Of a stretch of 64,000 nucleotides of DNA, positions 36,294-50,126 are shown piece by piece (positions within the stretch are counted from its first letter, which is position 1; each line of letters opens with the position of its first letter). A program made the translations under genes and the position numbers. The DNA lies in contig NZ_CP035103.1 in assembly GCF_006094695.1 (NCBI RefSeq), forward strand, positions 1,984,001 to 2,048,000, in the 5' to 3' direction. This stretch comes from Kocuria rosea (GTDB lineage Bacteria > Actinomycetota > Actinomycetes > Actinomycetales > Micrococcaceae). Below the pieces are notes generated by a model. The model searched no databases, was not told the origin of the DNA, and saw nothing but the letters and a program-made list of their open reading frames with translations.

Positions 36294-37610
36294 GTGACCT
36301 CGTACCTCATCCAGGGCGCCCAGCTGCTCGGCGAGCAGACCGCCGACATCCTCGTCGAGGACGGCGTGATCCGGCGCATCGGCCCCGACCTCGCCGCGGA
36401 CGCGGGCGACGCCCGGATCCTCGACGCCGCCGGGCTCGTGGCCCTGCCCGGGCTCGTGGACATCCACACGCACCTGCGCGAGCCCGGCCGGGAGGACGCC
36501 GAGACCGTCGAGACCGGCACCCGGGCGGCCGCGCTCGGCGGCTACACCGCGGTCTTCGCGATGGCCAACTCCGATCCCGTGGCGGACACCGCCGGTGTGG
36601 TGGAGCAGGTGCACGAGCTGGGCCGCTCCGCGGGCTGGGTCGAGGTCCGTCCCGTGGGCGCCGTGACCGTGGGTCTGAAGGGCGAGCGGCTGTCCGAGAT
36701 CATGGCGATGGCCGAGTCCCGCGCGGGCGTGCGGATGTTCTCCGACGACGGCATGTGCGTGCACGACCCGGTGCTCATGCGCCGGGCCCTGGAGTACGTC
36801 AAGGGCTTCGACGGCGTCGTGGCCCAGCACGCCCAGGAGCCGCGGCTGACGGAGGGCGCCCAGATGAACGAGGGCGCCGTGTCCGCCGAGCTCGGGCTGA
36901 CGGGCTGGCCCGCCGTCGCGGAGGAGGCCATCATCGCCCGCGACGTGCTGCTCGCCGAGCACGTCGGCTCCCGCGTGCACATCTGCCACCTCTCGACCAG
37001 GGGCTCCGTGGACATCGTCCGCTGGGCCAAGCAGCGCGGCATCGACGTCACCGCCGAGGCCACCCCGCACCACCTGCTGCTCACCGACGAGCGGGTCCGC
37101 AGCTTCGACCCGGTGTTCAAGGTCAACCCGCCGCTGCGCACGGACGAGGACGTGCACGCCCTGCGCGCGGCCGTGGCCGACGGCACCATCGACGTGATCG
37201 GCACCGACCACGCCCCGCACCCCGCCGAGGACAAGGAGTGCGAGTGGTCCTGCGCGGCCAACGGGATGACCGGGCTCGAGACCGCGCTGTCCGTGGTCCA
37301 GCTCAGCCTCGTCGACACCGGCCTGCTGACCTGGCGCGACGTCGCCCGGATCACCTCGGCGACCCCCGCCCGGATCGGGCGCCTCGCCGGCCAGGGCCGG
37401 CCGCTCGAGGAGGGCGAGCCCGCTCACCTCACCCTGTGGGACCCGGCCGCGACCACCGTGGTGGACCCCGCCCGGCACGCGTCCAAGGGCCGCAACAGCC
37501 CCTACCGCGGCATGGAGCTGCCCGGCGCGGTCCGCGCCACCTTCTTCCGCGGCCACCCCACCGTCCTCGACGGGGCCCTCAACACCCCCGCCCCGACCCC
37601 CGCCGCCTGA
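36294..37610 (+). CDS. pyrC: Dihydroorotase
   Basis: 438 aa, GTG start (VTSYLIQGAQLLGEQ) 16 nt after GGAG. Class I (type PyrC of Gram-positives) amidohydrolase with zinc. Metal ligands: DIHTHLREPG (about 59-68), HICHLSTRG (His near 227), TPHHLLL (about 256) and GTDHAPH with the catalytic Asp (about 302). The carboxylated-lysine position common in other amidohydrolases is not evident; many type I enzymes use Asp instead (here FSDDGM). Cyclises carbamoyl-aspartate to dihydroorotate. Confidence 0.96.
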   Translation: MTSYLIQGAQLLGEQTADILVEDGVIRRIGPDLAADAGDARILDAAGLVALPGLVDIHTHLREPGREDAETVETGTRAAALGGYTAVFAMANSDPVADTAGVVEQVHELGRSAGWVEVRPVGAVTVGLKGERLSEIMAMAESRAGVRMFSDDGMCVHDPVLMRRALEYVKGFDGVVAQHAQEPRLTEGAQMNEGAVSAELGLTGWPAVAEEAIIARDVLLAEHVGSRVHICHLSTRGSVDIVRWAKQRGIDVTAEATPHHLLLTDERVRSFDPVFKVNPPLRTDEDVHALRAAVADGTIDVIGTDHAPHPAEDKECEWSCAANGMTGLETALSVVQLSLVDTGLLTWRDVARITSATPARIGRLAGQGRPLEEGEPAHLTLWDPAATTVVDPARHASKGRNSPYRGMELPGAVRATFFRGHPTVLDGALNTPAPTPAA

Positions 37611-37650
37611 CCGCGCCGGCCCCCTTCCACCGCCCGGAGGCCCCCGTCCC

Positions 37651-38154
37651 ATGGACCAGCTCAGCACCGTGCTCGTCACGGTCATCGTCCTCGCCGTGCT
37701 CTTCGCCCTGCTCCGCCGGGGCTGGCGCACGCGCGTGCGACGCCAGTCGGGGATCGCGGCGCCGGCCGCGCCGCCCGAGGGGATCGAGGAGCGCGAGCCC
37801 CGGCTCGTGGTCCCGGGCATGTACGTGAGCACCACGGAGACCGGCGCCCCGCTCGAGCGGATCGCGGCCCACGGACTGGGCGTGCGCGCCCGGGCGACGG
37901 CCCTGGTCCACGACGACGGCGTGCTCCTGGACCGGCAGGGCGCCCCGGGCCTGTTCGTCCCCGCCGCCGACCTCGTGTCCGTGGGCACCAGCTCCGGGAT
38001 GGTCGGCAAGTTCGTGGAGCGGGACGGGCTCGCCGTGCTGACCTGGCGGCTGGGCTCCACCGTGGTGGACACCGGCTTCCGCACCCAGCGGGCCGAGGAC
38101 AAGCAGCGTCTCCTCGACGCCGTGGAGGCGATCGTCCCGGCACCGCACTCCTGA
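37651..38154 (+). CDS. Membrane protein of the pyr operon (Rv1382-like)
   Basis: 167 aa, ATG start ([18 protein letters not shown]). One N-terminal membrane helix (about 5-22), then a basic stretch ([11 protein letters not shown]) and a cytoplasmic domain (about 55-160) of beta-rich character with a final helix ([13 protein letters not shown]) that recalls a bacterial PH-like fold. A small protein of this plan lies between pyrC and carA in mycobacteria (Rv1382) and many other actinobacteria. Function is unknown; its fixed place in the operon hints at a link with pyrimidine supply or the membrane-bound pyrD. Confidence 0.8.
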   Translation: MDQLSTVLVTVIVLAVLFALLRRGWRTRVRRQSGIAAPAAPPEGIEEREPRLVVPGMYVSTTETGAPLERIAAHGLGVRARATALVHDDGVLLDRQGAPGLFVPAADLVSVGTSSGMVGKFVERDGLAVLTWRLGSTVVDTGFRTQRAEDKQRLLDAVEAIVPAPHS

Positions 38155-38215
38155 CCCGCCGGCGGCGCCCGCCGCCCCGCCTTCCCGACCCACAGACCCG
38201 AACGTGAGGACGACC

Positions 38216-39472
38216 TTGAGCTCGATCACCACTGACCCCGCCGTGCTCGTGCTGGAGGACGGCCGCGTCTTCCGCGGCCGCGCCTACGGCGCCCTCGGCA
38301 CCGCCCTCGGCGAGGCCGTGTTCTCCACCGGCATGACCGGCTACCAGGAGACCATCACCGACCCGTCCTACGCCGGCCAGCTCGTCGTGCAGACCGCCCC
38401 GCACATCGGCAACACCGGCGTCAACGCCGCCGACGCCGAGTCGCGGCGGATCTGGGTGTCCGGCTACGTCGTGCGCGACGCCGCCCGCCGCCCGTCCAAC
38501 TGGCGCTCCGAGGGGTCCCTCGACGAGCAGCTGGCGGCGCAGGGCGTCGTCGGCATCCAGGACGTCGACACCCGCGCCATCACCCGCCACCTGCGGGACC
38601 GCGGCGCGATGCGCGGCGGGATCTTCTCCGGGGACGCCGCGCTGCGCCCCGACGCCGAGCTCGTGGCCGAGGTCGGCGCCGCCGAGCGGATGGAGGGGCG
38701 CCGGCTCGCGGAGACCGTCTCCGCCCCGGAGGCCTACGTCGTGGAGCCCGCCGAGCACGGCTGGACCGGCGAGGTCCTGCACGAGCTGGTGGCGGTGGAC
38801 CTCGGCATCAAGTCGATGACCCCGCACCGCTTCGCCGAGCGCGGGGTGCGCGTGCACGTGGTGCCCGCCGACACCGGCTTCGAGCAGATCCGGGCCCTGG
38901 CCCCGCGCGGGGTGTTCTTCTCCAACGGCCCCGGCGACCCCGCCACCGCCGAGCGGCAGATCGAGACGCTGCGGGAGGTGCTGCGCGCCGGGATCCCGTT
39001 CTTCGGCATCTGCTTCGGCAACCAGCTGCTCGGCCGGGCCCTGGGCTTCGGCACCTACAAGCTGGTCTTCGGCCACCGCGGGATCAACCAGCCGGTCCTG
39101 GACCGGCGGACCGGGCGCGTGGAGATCACCGCCCACAACCACGGCTTCGCCGTGGACGCGCCCCTGGACGGCCCGGTCGAGGCGCCCCGGGGCGAGTTCG
39201 GCCGCGTCGAGGTCAGCCACGTGTGCCTCAACGACGACGTGGTGGAGGGCCTCAACTGCCTCGACCTGCCCGCGTTCTCGGTGCAGTACCACCCGGAGGC
39301 CGCCGCCGGCCCGCACGACGCCTCCTACCTCTTCGGCCGGTTCATCGAGCTGATGGACAGCCACCGGGACGGCCGCGCCGACCCGACCATCGACAACGCC
39401 GTCCCCGGCGGCGCCCAGGGCGCCCAGAGCTCCGAGGACACCCCGAACGCACAGGAAGAAGGGCAGAACTGA
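38216..39472 (+). CDS. carA: Carbamoyl-phosphate synthase small subunit (glutaminase)
   Basis: 418 aa. A TTG start ([14 protein letters not shown]) is preferred because GAGG lies eight bases before it; an upstream in-frame GTG has no ribosome binding site. Releases ammonia from glutamine for CarB. N-terminal domain [19 protein letters not shown] (about 39-57). The class I amidotransferase domain has the nucleophile Cys in [10 protein letters not shown] (about 263-272) and the His-Glu pair in [11 protein letters not shown] (about 357-367). The C-terminal ~30 residues are a variable tail. Confidence 0.96.
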   Translation: MSSITTDPAVLVLEDGRVFRGRAYGALGTALGEAVFSTGMTGYQETITDPSYAGQLVVQTAPHIGNTGVNAADAESRRIWVSGYVVRDAARRPSNWRSEGSLDEQLAAQGVVGIQDVDTRAITRHLRDRGAMRGGIFSGDAALRPDAELVAEVGAAERMEGRRLAETVSAPEAYVVEPAEHGWTGEVLHELVAVDLGIKSMTPHRFAERGVRVHVVPADTGFEQIRALAPRGVFFSNGPGDPATAERQIETLREVLRAGIPFFGICFGNQLLGRALGFGTYKLVFGHRGINQPVLDRRTGRVEITAHNHGFAVDAPLDGPVEAPRGEFGRVEVSHVCLNDDVVEGLNCLDLPAFSVQYHPEAAAGPHDASYLFGRFIELMDSHRDGRADPTIDNAVPGGAQGAQSSEDTPNAQEEGQN

Positions 39473-39473
39473 C

Positions 39474-42786
<3,313 letters not shown>

Positions 42787-42794
<8 letters not shown>

Positions 42795-43704
42795 GGACAC
42801 CGCCCCGGCGCCCGGCCCCGTGACCCCGGCGCCCGGCCGGGCGCCCTTCGGCGCGCGGCTGGGCGCCGCGATGGACGAGCACGGGCCCCTGTGCGTGGGC
42901 ATCGACCCGCACCCCGGCCTGCTGGACGCGTGGGGCTTGCCCCGCTCCGCCGAGGGCCTGCGCCGGTTCGCGCTCACGGTCCTGGAGGCCGCCGCCGGGC
43001 ACGCCGCCGCGATCAAGCCCCAGGTGGCGCTGTTCGAGCCCTACGGCGCCGCCGGCTTCGCCGTGCTCGAGGAGCTGCTCGCGCAGGCGCGCTCGGCGGA
43101 GCTGCTGACGGTCGCCGACGCCAAGCGCGGGGACATCGGCTCCACGATGGAGGCCTACGCGGCCGCGTGGCTGGGGGAGGGGTCCCCGCTCGCGGCGGAC
43201 GCCGTGACCTTGAGCCCCTACCTCGGCTTCGAGTCGCTGCGCCCGGCCCTCGACCTGGCGGCCCGCACCGGCCGCGGCACGTTCGTGCTGGCGCTGACCT
43301 CCAACCCCGAGGGTCGCTCCGTCCAGCACGTCGGGGGCCGGGAGTCCGTCGCCGGCTCCGTGTGCGCCGCGGCGGCCGCCGAGAACGACCGGCTCCGCGG
43401 TTCCGGGGGAGAGCCGGCCGCCCGGGCCGGTCTCGGCTCCTGCGGGCTCGTGGTGGGCGCCACGGTCGGCAGCGCGCTGACCGAGCTCGGCATCGACCTG
43501 ACGGCGGTGCGCGGGCCGCTGCTCGCCCCCGGCTACGGCGCGCAGGGCGCCCGCGCCGAGGAGCTCCCGGCCGTGTTCGGCGCCGCGGCCGGGCAGGTGC
43601 TCGCGGCCTCGAGCCGGGCGATCCTGCGCCGGGGACCGGAGGTGCCGGCGCTGCGGGAGGCGGTCCTGCGCTCGGCAGGGGAGCTGGCGGCAGCCCTGGA
43701 CTGA
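42787..43704 (+). CDS. pyrF: Orotidine 5'-phosphate decarboxylase, type 2
   Basis: 305 aa, GTG start ([16 protein letters not shown]) overlapping carB by eight bases. Last step to [20 protein letters not shown] (about 37-53) and the catalytic [10 protein letters not shown] (about 114-123) are typical of the longer type 2 family common in actinobacteria and myxobacteria. [14 protein letters not shown] and ASSRAIL follow in order along the TIM barrel. pyrD and pyrE are not in the cluster. The 176-bp gap downstream carries the mihF promoter. Confidence 0.95.
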
Positions 43705-43782
43705 GCCCCCGCGGTGGTCCCGCGCCTCCTCCCGCCGGCTCCCCGGCGACGACACCCCTGGTCACACAACGGTCGTGTCGCC

Positions 43783-43810
43783 TTGCGAAGCATCGTTCTT
43801 CATGTAGTTT
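43783..43810 (+). promoter_or_regulatory. Strong candidate mihF promoter
   Basis: TTGCGA at 43783-43788 and TAGTTT at 43805-43810, spacer 16 bp. The sequence between 43785 and 43820 is strikingly AT-rich for this genome. It gives a leader of about 65 nt ending in the ribosome binding site GAGGAGGAA. Confidence 0.6.
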
Positions 43811-43880
43811 CTTTAGCAAACGGGCTGTCCGTCCTCTCGTGGGACGGGGGCTGCAGTCCGTGGCGACGAGGAGGAACCAC

Positions 43881-44195
43881 ATGGCACTGCGTCCGTTGAC
43901 CGACGAGGAGCGAGCCGCCGCGAGGGAGAAGGCGACCCGGGCACGGACGGCGCGCGCCGACGTGAAGAAGGGCCTGCGCGAGCGCCGCATGACGGTCGCC
44001 GAGATCCTCGACCGCGCGGACCGGGACGAGGCCGTGAGCCGGCTGAAGGTCTCGGACCTGCTCGAGGCCACCCCCGGCATCGGCAAGGTCCGCTCCGCGG
44101 CCATCATGGACGAGATCGGCATCGCCCGCACCCGGCGGCTGCGCGGGCTCGGCGTGCACCAGCGCAGGGCGCTCATCGAGCACCTGGACCGCTGA
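43881..44195 (+). CDS. mihF: Actinobacterial integration host factor (mIHF)
   Basis: 104 aa, ATG start ([14 protein letters not shown]) after GAGGAGG, the strongest ribosome binding site here. Nucleoid-associated protein that bends DNA without sequence homology to E. coli IHF. A long N-terminal helix (about 8-45), then the helix-two-turns-helix unit: [25 protein letters not shown] (about 56-80 split by GIGKVR), ending [14 protein letters not shown]. It lies just ahead of gmk, as in mycobacteria (Rv1388-Rv1389). Essential there. It probably controls chromosome architecture and may act on the nearby genes. Confidence 0.94.
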   Translation: MALRPLTDEERAAAREKATRARTARADVKKGLRERRMTVAEILDRADRDEAVSRLKVSDLLEATPGIGKVRSAAIMDEIGIARTRRLRGLGVHQRRALIEHLDR

Positions 44196-44269
44196 GCCGG
44201 GCGGGGCGCGGAGGCCCCGGGCGCGATCCGCTAGATTGGGGGAAACACCCCAGTCCCAGGAGGATGCCC

Positions 44270-44863
44270 GTGAGCCTCGACGCGCCCCGCGCCGCGCGCC
44301 CGTCCCTGACCGTGCTCGCCGGACCCACGGCCGTGGGCAAGGGCACGGTCTCGACCTACGTCCGGGACCACTACCCGCAGGTGTGGCTGTCCGTGTCCGC
44401 GACCACCCGGGACCCCCGCCCCGGGGAGGTCGACGGCACCCACTACTTCTTCGTCTCCGACGAGGAGTTCGACGCCATGGCCCGCGACGGGCAGCTGCTG
44501 GAGTGGGCCGTGGTGCACAACTCGCACCGCTACGGCACGCTGCGCTCCACCGTGGAGCGGGCCCTCGAGCGCGGGCTCAGCGTCCTGCTCGAGATCGACC
44601 TGCAGGGCGCCCGCCAGATCCGCAACACCATGCCGGAGGCCAACTTCGTGTTCCTCGCCCCGCCCAGCTGGGACGAGATGGTCGCCCGGCTCGTCGGCCG
44701 GGGCACCGAGACGGCGGCCGAACAGCGGGTCCGGCTGGAAACCGCTAAACTGGAGCTCGCGGCAGAGCCGGAGTTCGACCACACCGTGATCAACGACCGG
44801 GTCGAGCGCGCCGCCGCCGAACTCGTGCAGCTCATGGGGGTCGACCCCGAGCCGGCATCCTGA
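44270..44863 (+). CDS. gmk: Guanylate kinase
   Basis: 197 aa. A GTG start ([16 protein letters not shown]) is preferred because AGGAGG (44258-44263) lies six bases before it; the ATG two codons earlier touches the ribosome binding site. A TAGATT -10 sits at 44232-44237. Phosphorylates GMP with ATP. P-loop [10 protein letters not shown] (about 20-29), then [20 protein letters not shown] (about 44-63) binding GMP, and [14 protein letters not shown] near 107. Full length. Confidence 0.96.
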   Translation: MSLDAPRAARPSLTVLAGPTAVGKGTVSTYVRDHYPQVWLSVSATTRDPRPGEVDGTHYFFVSDEEFDAMARDGQLLEWAVVHNSHRYGTLRSTVERALERGLSVLLEIDLQGARQIRNTMPEANFVFLAPPSWDEMVARLVGRGTETAAEQRVRLETAKLELAAEPEFDHTVINDRVERAAAELVQLMGVDPEPAS

Positions 44864-44892
44864 GACCCGTCCACCCCGTCTGGAGCAATCGC

Positions 44893-45450
44893 TTGTCTAC
44901 CCACACCGAAGGCATCATCAACCCGCCGATCGACGCCCTGCTGAAGAAGTCCGACTCCAAGTACGGACTCGTGATCTTCGGCGCCCGGCGGGCCCGGCAG
45001 ATCAATGCCTACTACTCGCAGCTGCACGAGGGCCTCTTCGAGTACGTCGGTCCCCTCGTGGATACCCAGCTCAACGAGAAGCCGCTGTCGATCGCCTTCC
45101 GCGAGATCGACGAGGGCCTCATCGAGGGTCGCCCGGTCGAGCACGCCGGGTTCGCCGAGAACGGCCAGCTCACCACGGAGGCCGACCTCGCCGCCGACGT
45201 CTTCGGCGCCGACTTCTTCGCCCAGGGCACCGAGGAGAGCGCCGTGGACTTCTCCGCGGACGCCGCCTTCTCCGGCGGCACCTCGGTGGACTTCTCCTCG
45301 GGCGACGACAGCCCCGCCGAGCCGCTGGGCGACCTGCCCGGCAGCGGCGCGGCCATCGCCGCCGACAACGCCTCCGACGGCGCCGGCGACGCGGCGGACG
45401 CCGCTCCGGAGGAGCCGGGGCGCGAGCCCGGGGACCTCCAGGACCTGTGA
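44893..45450 (+). CDS. rpoZ: RNA polymerase omega subunit with long acidic tail
   Basis: 185 aa, TTG start ([17 protein letters not shown]) with GGAG upstream. The omega fold is at residues 1-~80: the start ending in [23 protein letters not shown] (about 16-38), then [18 protein letters not shown] (about 62-79). It promotes assembly and stability of RNA polymerase by clamping the beta' C-terminus. Homologues are ~85-110 aa. About 95 extra residues here are Asp/Glu/Ser/Gly/Ala-rich with almost no basic residues (for example [16 protein letters not shown]). Codon use is like the neighbours, so this is not a frameshift. Sits between gmk and coaBC as in other actinobacteria. Confidence 0.93.
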   Translation: MSTHTEGIINPPIDALLKKSDSKYGLVIFGARRARQINAYYSQLHEGLFEYVGPLVDTQLNEKPLSIAFREIDEGLIEGRPVEHAGFAENGQLTTEADLAADVFGADFFAQGTEESAVDFSADAAFSGGTSVDFSSGDDSPAEPLGDLPGSGAAIAADNASDGAGDAADAAPEEPGREPGDLQDL

Positions 45451-45484
45451 GCCGGCCGGCACCCCGACGACGGGGCGCGGCGGC

Positions 45485-46717
45485 GTGAGGATCGTCCTCG
45501 GCATCGGCGGGGGCATCGCCGCGTACAAGGCGGCGCTGCTCCTGCGCCTGTTCACCGAGAGCGGCCACACGGTGGTGCCCGTCCCCACCGAGGCCGCGCT
45601 GCGCTTCGTCGGCGCCCCCACCTGGGAGGCGCTCTCGGGCCAGCGGGTCAGCACGGACGTCTTCGACCGCGTGGACGAGGTCAACCACGTCCACCAGGGC
45701 CAGGCCGCCGACCTCGTCGTCGTCGCCCCGGCGACCGCCGACCTGCTGGCGCGCGCCGCCCACGGGCACGCCGACGACCTGCTGACCACCACGCTGCTCG
45801 CCACGCGCGCCCCGGTGCTGTTCGCCCCGGCGATGCACACCGAGATGTGGCTCAACCCGGCCGTGCAGGCCAACGTCGCGCAGCTGCGCGCCCACGGGCA
45901 CACCGTCCTGGAGCCCGCCGACGGCCGGCTCACCGGCCCCGACTCGGGCCCCGGCCGGCTGCCCGAGCCCGAGGTCGTCCGCGACGCCGCGCTTCGCCTG
46001 GCCGGGGACGGCGGCGCCCCCGACGGCCCGCTGGCCGGCACGCGGGTGCTCGTGAGCGCGGGCGGCACCCGCGAGCCGCTGGACCCCGTCCGTTTCCTGG
46101 GCAACCGCTCCTCCGGCAAGCAGGGCGTGGCGATCGCCGCCGCCGCCCGGGACGCCGGTGCCGCGGTCACCCTCGTGGCCGCCCACCTCGAGACGCCGGT
46201 GCCCGCCGGCGTCGAGGTCGTGCACGCCGGCACCGCCGAGCAGCTGCGCCGCGCCTGCGTGCGCGCCGCGGCGCGGGCCGACGTCGTGGTGATGGCCGCC
46301 GCGGTGGCCGACTACCGCCCGGCCCGGATCGCCGACGCCAAGCTGAAGAAGGCCGAGGACGGGTCCAACCCCGTGCTCGAGCTGGTGCGCAACCCCGACA
46401 TCCTCAAGGAGCTCGTGGACCTGCGCAACACCGCCCGGCGCCGCCAGCTCCTCGTCGGCTTCGCCGCCGAGACCGGGGACGCCGAGACCGACCCCCTGAC
46501 GTTCGGGCGCCGGAAGCTCGTGCGCAAGGGCTGCGACCTGCTGGCCGTCAACCACGTGGGCGAGAACCTCGTCTTCGGCCAGGACACCACCACCCTGACC
46601 GTGCTCAGCGCGGCCGGGGCCCCCGAGCAGGTGCTCGAGGGCTCCAAGACGGACGTGGCCCGCGGGCTCGTGGCGCGGATCGCCCAGGAACTGGCCGGCG
46701 TCCGCGCCGGAGCCTGA
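45485..46717 (+). CDS. coaBC: Bifunctional phosphopantothenoylcysteine synthetase/decarboxylase
   Basis: 410 aa, GTG start ([16 protein letters not shown]) with only a weak upstream purine run. CoaC domain at 1-~185: flavin-binding [10 protein letters not shown], catalytic His in [17 protein letters not shown] (about 60-76), PAMHTEMW (about 118-125). CoaB domain from ~190: [21 protein letters not shown] (about 195-215, only parts quoted), AAVADYRP near 277, and KLKKAED with the catalytic Lys. Carries out two consecutive steps of coenzyme A synthesis. Confidence 0.95.
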   Translation: MRIVLGIGGGIAAYKAALLLRLFTESGHTVVPVPTEAALRFVGAPTWEALSGQRVSTDVFDRVDEVNHVHQGQAADLVVVAPATADLLARAAHGHADDLLTTTLLATRAPVLFAPAMHTEMWLNPAVQANVAQLRAHGHTVLEPADGRLTGPDSGPGRLPEPEVVRDAALRLAGDGGAPDGPLAGTRVLVSAGGTREPLDPVRFLGNRSSGKQGVAIAAAARDAGAAVTLVAAHLETPVPAGVEVVHAGTAEQLRRACVRAAARADVVVMAAAVADYRPARIADAKLKKAEDGSNPVLELVRNPDILKELVDLRNTARRRQLLVGFAAETGDAETDPLTFGRRKLVRKGCDLLAVNHVGENLVFGQDTTTLTVLSAAGAPEQVLEGSKTDVARGLVARIAQELAGVRAGA

Positions 46718-46773
46718 CCCGCCCGAGCCGGCGGCGCCGACCGGTGCGGCGCTGCGCCGTCCGGGGCGCCCGG

Positions 46774-46779
46774 TAGTGT
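46774..46779 (+). promoter_or_regulatory. -10 element for a probable leaderless metK mRNA
   Basis: TAGTGT ends eight bases before the metK GTG start. No ribosome binding site precedes the GTG. The 70-bp spacer is too short for a SAM riboswitch, and none was seen. Confidence 0.5.
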
Positions 46780-46787
46780 GGTCTCCC

Positions 46788-47993
46788 GTGAGCGAGACGA
46801 CCCAGCACCTGAGACTGTTCACCTCCGAGTCCGTCACGGAGGGACACCCCGACAAGATCTGCGACCAGATCAGCGACTCCATCCTGGACGACCTCCTGCG
46901 CCAGGACCCCGAGTCCTCCGTGGCGGTCGAGACCATGGTGACCACCGGGCTGGTGCACGTCGCCGGCGAGGTGAAGACCCGCGGCTACGTGGAGATCCCC
47001 AACGTGGTGCGCAAGACGCTGCTCGACATCGGCTACAACTCCTCGGTGCACGGCTTCGACGGCGAGTTCTGCGGGGTGTCCATCAGCGTCGGGGAGCAGT
47101 CCCCGGAGATCTACGAGGGCGTGTTCCAGTCCCTCGAGGTCCGCGAGGGCACCGCCCGCGACGCCCGCGACGCCCAGGGCGCCGGGGACCAGGGCATCAT
47201 GTTCGGCTACGCCTCCAACGAGACCGAGGTGCTGATGCCGGCGCCGATCCACATCGCCCACCGCCTCTCCGAGCAGCTCACCCGCGTGCGCAAGACCGCC
47301 GTGCTGCCGGGTCTGCGCCCCGACGGCAAGACCCAGGTCACCCTCGGCTACGACGGCGACCGCCCCGTGGCCGTGGACACCGTGGTGGTCTCCGCCCAGC
47401 ACGTCGAGGGCTACGACCTCGACCAGCTCGCCTCCGACCTGCGCCGCAGCGTGATCAGCCCCGTGCTCGAGGAGTCCGGGCTGGACCTCTCCGGCACCCA
47501 GGTGATCATCAACCCGGCCGGCAACTTCGTGCGCGGCGGGCCCGTGGGGGACGCCGGTCTGACCGGCCGCAAGATCATCGTGGACACCTACGGCGGCATG
47601 GCCCGCCACGGCGGGGGCGCCTTCTCCGGCAAGGACCCCTCGAAGGTGGACCGCTCCGCCGCCTACGCGATGCGCTGGGTGGCCAAGAACGTCGTGGCGG
47701 CCGGCCTCGCCGACCGCGTGGAGGTCCAGGTCGCGTACGCGATCGGGCGCGCCGCCCCCGTCGGGCTCTACGTCGAGACCTTCGGCACCGAGAAGGTCGC
47801 CCCCACCCGGATCGAGCACGCCATCCGTGAGGTCTTCGACCTGCGGCCGCTGGCCATCATCGAGGACCTCGATCTCAAGCGCCCCATCTACGCGCGCACC
47901 GCCGCGCACGGGCACTTCGGCCGCTCCGAGCCCGAGTTCACCTGGGAGCGCACCGACCGCGTCGCGGACCTGCGGTCGGCCGCCGGGGTCTGA
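46788..47993 (+). CDS. metK: S-adenosylmethionine synthetase
   Basis: 401 aa, GTG start ([15 protein letters not shown]). Makes SAM from methionine and ATP. Conserved stretches are [18 protein letters not shown] (about 14-31), [15 protein letters not shown] (about 128-142), and the P-loop-like [19 protein letters not shown] (about 275-293). The C-terminus ends [12 protein letters not shown]. No anomaly in catalytic residues. SAM supply supports methylation and polyamine formation. Two bases before priA, probably co-transcribed. Confidence 0.97.
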   Translation: MSETTQHLRLFTSESVTEGHPDKICDQISDSILDDLLRQDPESSVAVETMVTTGLVHVAGEVKTRGYVEIPNVVRKTLLDIGYNSSVHGFDGEFCGVSISVGEQSPEIYEGVFQSLEVREGTARDARDAQGAGDQGIMFGYASNETEVLMPAPIHIAHRLSEQLTRVRKTAVLPGLRPDGKTQVTLGYDGDRPVAVDTVVVSAQHVEGYDLDQLASDLRRSVISPVLEESGLDLSGTQVIINPAGNFVRGGPVGDAGLTGRKIIVDTYGGMARHGGGAFSGKDPSKVDRSAAYAMRWVAKNVVAAGLADRVEVQVAYAIGRAAPVGLYVETFGTEKVAPTRIEHAIREVFDLRPLAIIEDLDLKRPIYARTAAHGHFGRSEPEFTWERTDRVADLRSAAGV

Positions 47994-47995
47994 CC

Positions 47996-50110
47996 GTGGA
48001 CCCGGAGGGCGCCGGGGACGCCGCGGAGGGCCCGCGGCAGCTGTCGCTCCTCTCGGGCTTCCCGCCCCGGCCCCCGCGCGAGGACGCCAAGGGCGTGGGC
48101 GCGGTGCTGCCGGCCGAGCACGACCCCGTGGCCCGGGTGCTGCTGGACACCCACGTCCCGCACCTGGACCGCCCGTTCGACTACCTCGTGCCGGCCGAGC
48201 TGGCCGGGGCGGCGGTGCCGGGCGCCCGCGTCAAGGTCGGCTTCGGCGGGCAGGAGCTGACGGGCTTCGTGCTCGAGCGCACGGGCGAGTCCGAGGTCAT
48301 GCACCGGATCCAGCCCCTGCGCCGGGTGCTGTCCCCGCTGCCCGTGCTCGCCCCGGAGATCGCGCGGCTGGCCGAGGACGTCGCCGCCCGCTCGGCCGGC
48401 ACGGCCGCGGACGTCGTCCGGGTGGCCGTCCCGCCCCGCGTCGCCCGCGTGGAGAAGGAGGTCGAGCAGCGGCTGGCCGAGGTGCCCGGCCACTCGACCG
48501 GGCTGTCCCCGCACGCCCCGGGTCCCTCCCACGACGCCGCGCTGGCGGACTACGCCGGCGGTGCGCAGTTCCTGGCGGAGCTGGCGGCGGGGGCCTCCCC
48601 GCGGGCCGTCGTCGAGGTGCTCCCCGCCCATCCCGCCCACGACTGGACGGACGTCCTGGCCGCCGCGATCGGCGCGGCGTGGCGGGCCGGGCGCGGGGCG
48701 GTCGCCGTCGTCGCGGACCAGAAGGCGCTGGCGCGGCTCGAGCGCTCGGTCGCGGACGAGATCGGCGGGGAGCACCTGGTGCGCCTGCACGCCGAGGACG
48801 GGCCCACGCCCCGCTACCGGGCGTTCCTGGCCGCGGCCACCGGGCAGGTGCGGGTGGTCCTCGGCACCCGCTCCGCCGCGTACGCCCCCGTGGACGACCT
48901 CGGCCTCGTGGCGTGCTTCGACGACGGCGACGAGAACCTCGTGGAGCAGCGCGCCCCCTACCAGCACGTCCGGGACGTGCTGCTGCTGCGCGCCGGGCGC
49001 AGCGGGTGCGCGGCGCTGTTCGCCGGTCACGCGGTCAGCCCCGAGGCCCAGCGCCTCGTCGTCTCCGGGTGGGCCCGCCGGATCGCTCCCGCGCGGGACG
49101 TGCTGCGCGTCCACGCCCCGCGGATCGTCTCCACCGCCGACTCCTTCCACGCCGCCCGGGACCCGCTGGCCTCCCGGGCCCGGCTGCCCGAGACGGCCTA
49201 CCGGGCGGCCCGCGAGGCCCTCGAGCGGGGCCCCGTCCTGGTCCAGGTCGCCCGCGCCGGCTACGCCCCGCACCTGGCGTGCGAGCGCTGCCGGGAGCCC
49301 GCCCGCTGCACCGCCTGCGACGGGCCTCTCGGGGTCGTGTCCCGGCGCGGGGTGCCCCGGTGCGGCTGGTGCGGCCGCTCGGCACACGCCTGGTCCTGCG
49401 CCGCCTGCGGGTCCCCCCGGATGCGCCTGGTCACCGTCGGGGCGCTGCGCACCGCCGAGGAGCTGGGGCGGGCGTTCCCGAAGGTGCCCGTCGTGGCGTC
49501 CTCGGGCGACGCGGTGCGCGCGGACGTCCCCGGCACGCCCGCTCTCGTCGTGGCCACCCCGGGCGCCGAGCCGGTCGCGGAGGGCGGCTACGCGGCCGCC
49601 CTGCTGCTGGACGGCAACCGGATGCTGATGCGCCCCGCCCTGCGCGCCGCGGAGCAGACGCTGCGCCGGTGGTTCAACGCCGCCGCGCTGGTGCGCCGCG
49701 CCCGGGACGGCGGGATCGTGGTGGTCACCGCGGAGCACGAGGCCGCCGTGGGCGCGCTCGTGCGGTGGGACCCGGCCGGGTACGCCGAGCGCGAGCTGGT
49801 GGAGCGCCAGTCCCTGGGCCTGCCCCCGGCCGTGCGCTCGGCGGCCGTGACGGGCCCGGCCGCGGCGGTCGCGGCGTTCCTGGCCGACCTCGAGCTGCCG
49901 CCCGCCGTGCGGGTCATCGGGCCCGCCCCCCTGGAGGACCACGAGCCCGGGCCTGAGGGGGAGCCGGCCCCGCACCGGGCGCTGCTGTTCTTCGGCTACG
50001 GCGTGGCCGGGGAGGTCACCCGCCGGCTGCGGGCCGCCCGGTCGAAGGCCTCCGCGCTGCGCAAGCACGCCCCGGTGCACGTGCGCTGCGACGTCACCGA
50101 CCTGCTCTGA
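47996..50110 (+). CDS. priA: Actinobacterial PriA-like primosome protein lacking helicase motifs
   Basis: 704 aa, GTG start (VDPEGAGDAAEGPRQ). The N-terminal DNA-binding domain starts near 45 (ARVLLDTHVPHLDRPFDYLVP). Where helicase PriA has a Walker A (G-TGSGKT) there is only AVVEVLPAHPAHDW, and the DEEH box is replaced by VACFDDGDE. The zinc-binding cysteine region is kept with eight Cys (CERC, CTAC, CGWC, CAAC; about 430-475). The protein probably binds forks and loads the replisome without ATP-driven unwinding. This degenerate form is known from other actinobacteria and lies after metK there too. Confidence 0.93.
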   Translation: MDPEGAGDAAEGPRQLSLLSGFPPRPPREDAKGVGAVLPAEHDPVARVLLDTHVPHLDRPFDYLVPAELAGAAVPGARVKVGFGGQELTGFVLERTGESEVMHRIQPLRRVLSPLPVLAPEIARLAEDVAARSAGTAADVVRVAVPPRVARVEKEVEQRLAEVPGHSTGLSPHAPGPSHDAALADYAGGAQFLAELAAGASPRAVVEVLPAHPAHDWTDVLAAAIGAAWRAGRGAVAVVADQKALARLERSVADEIGGEHLVRLHAEDGPTPRYRAFLAAATGQVRVVLGTRSAAYAPVDDLGLVACFDDGDENLVEQRAPYQHVRDVLLLRAGRSGCAALFAGHAVSPEAQRLVVSGWARRIAPARDVLRVHAPRIVSTADSFHAARDPLASRARLPETAYRAAREALERGPVLVQVARAGYAPHLACERCREPARCTACDGPLGVVSRRGVPRCGWCGRSAHAWSCAACGSPRMRLVTVGALRTAEELGRAFPKVPVVASSGDAVRADVPGTPALVVATPGAEPVAEGGYAAALLLDGNRMLMRPALRAAEQTLRRWFNAAALVRRARDGGIVVVTAEHEAAVGALVRWDPAGYAERELVERQSLGLPPAVRSAAVTGPAAAVAAFLADLELPPAVRVIGPAPLEDHEPGPEGEPAPHRALLFFGYGVAGEVTRRLRAARSKASALRKHAPVHVRCDVTDLL

Positions 50111-50126
50111 GGACCGCGCCGGCCCA

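Noticed and set aside
46718..46787. SAM riboswitch before metK
   Set aside because: The spacer is only 70 bases and contains no matching helices; a -10 box sits next to the start codon.
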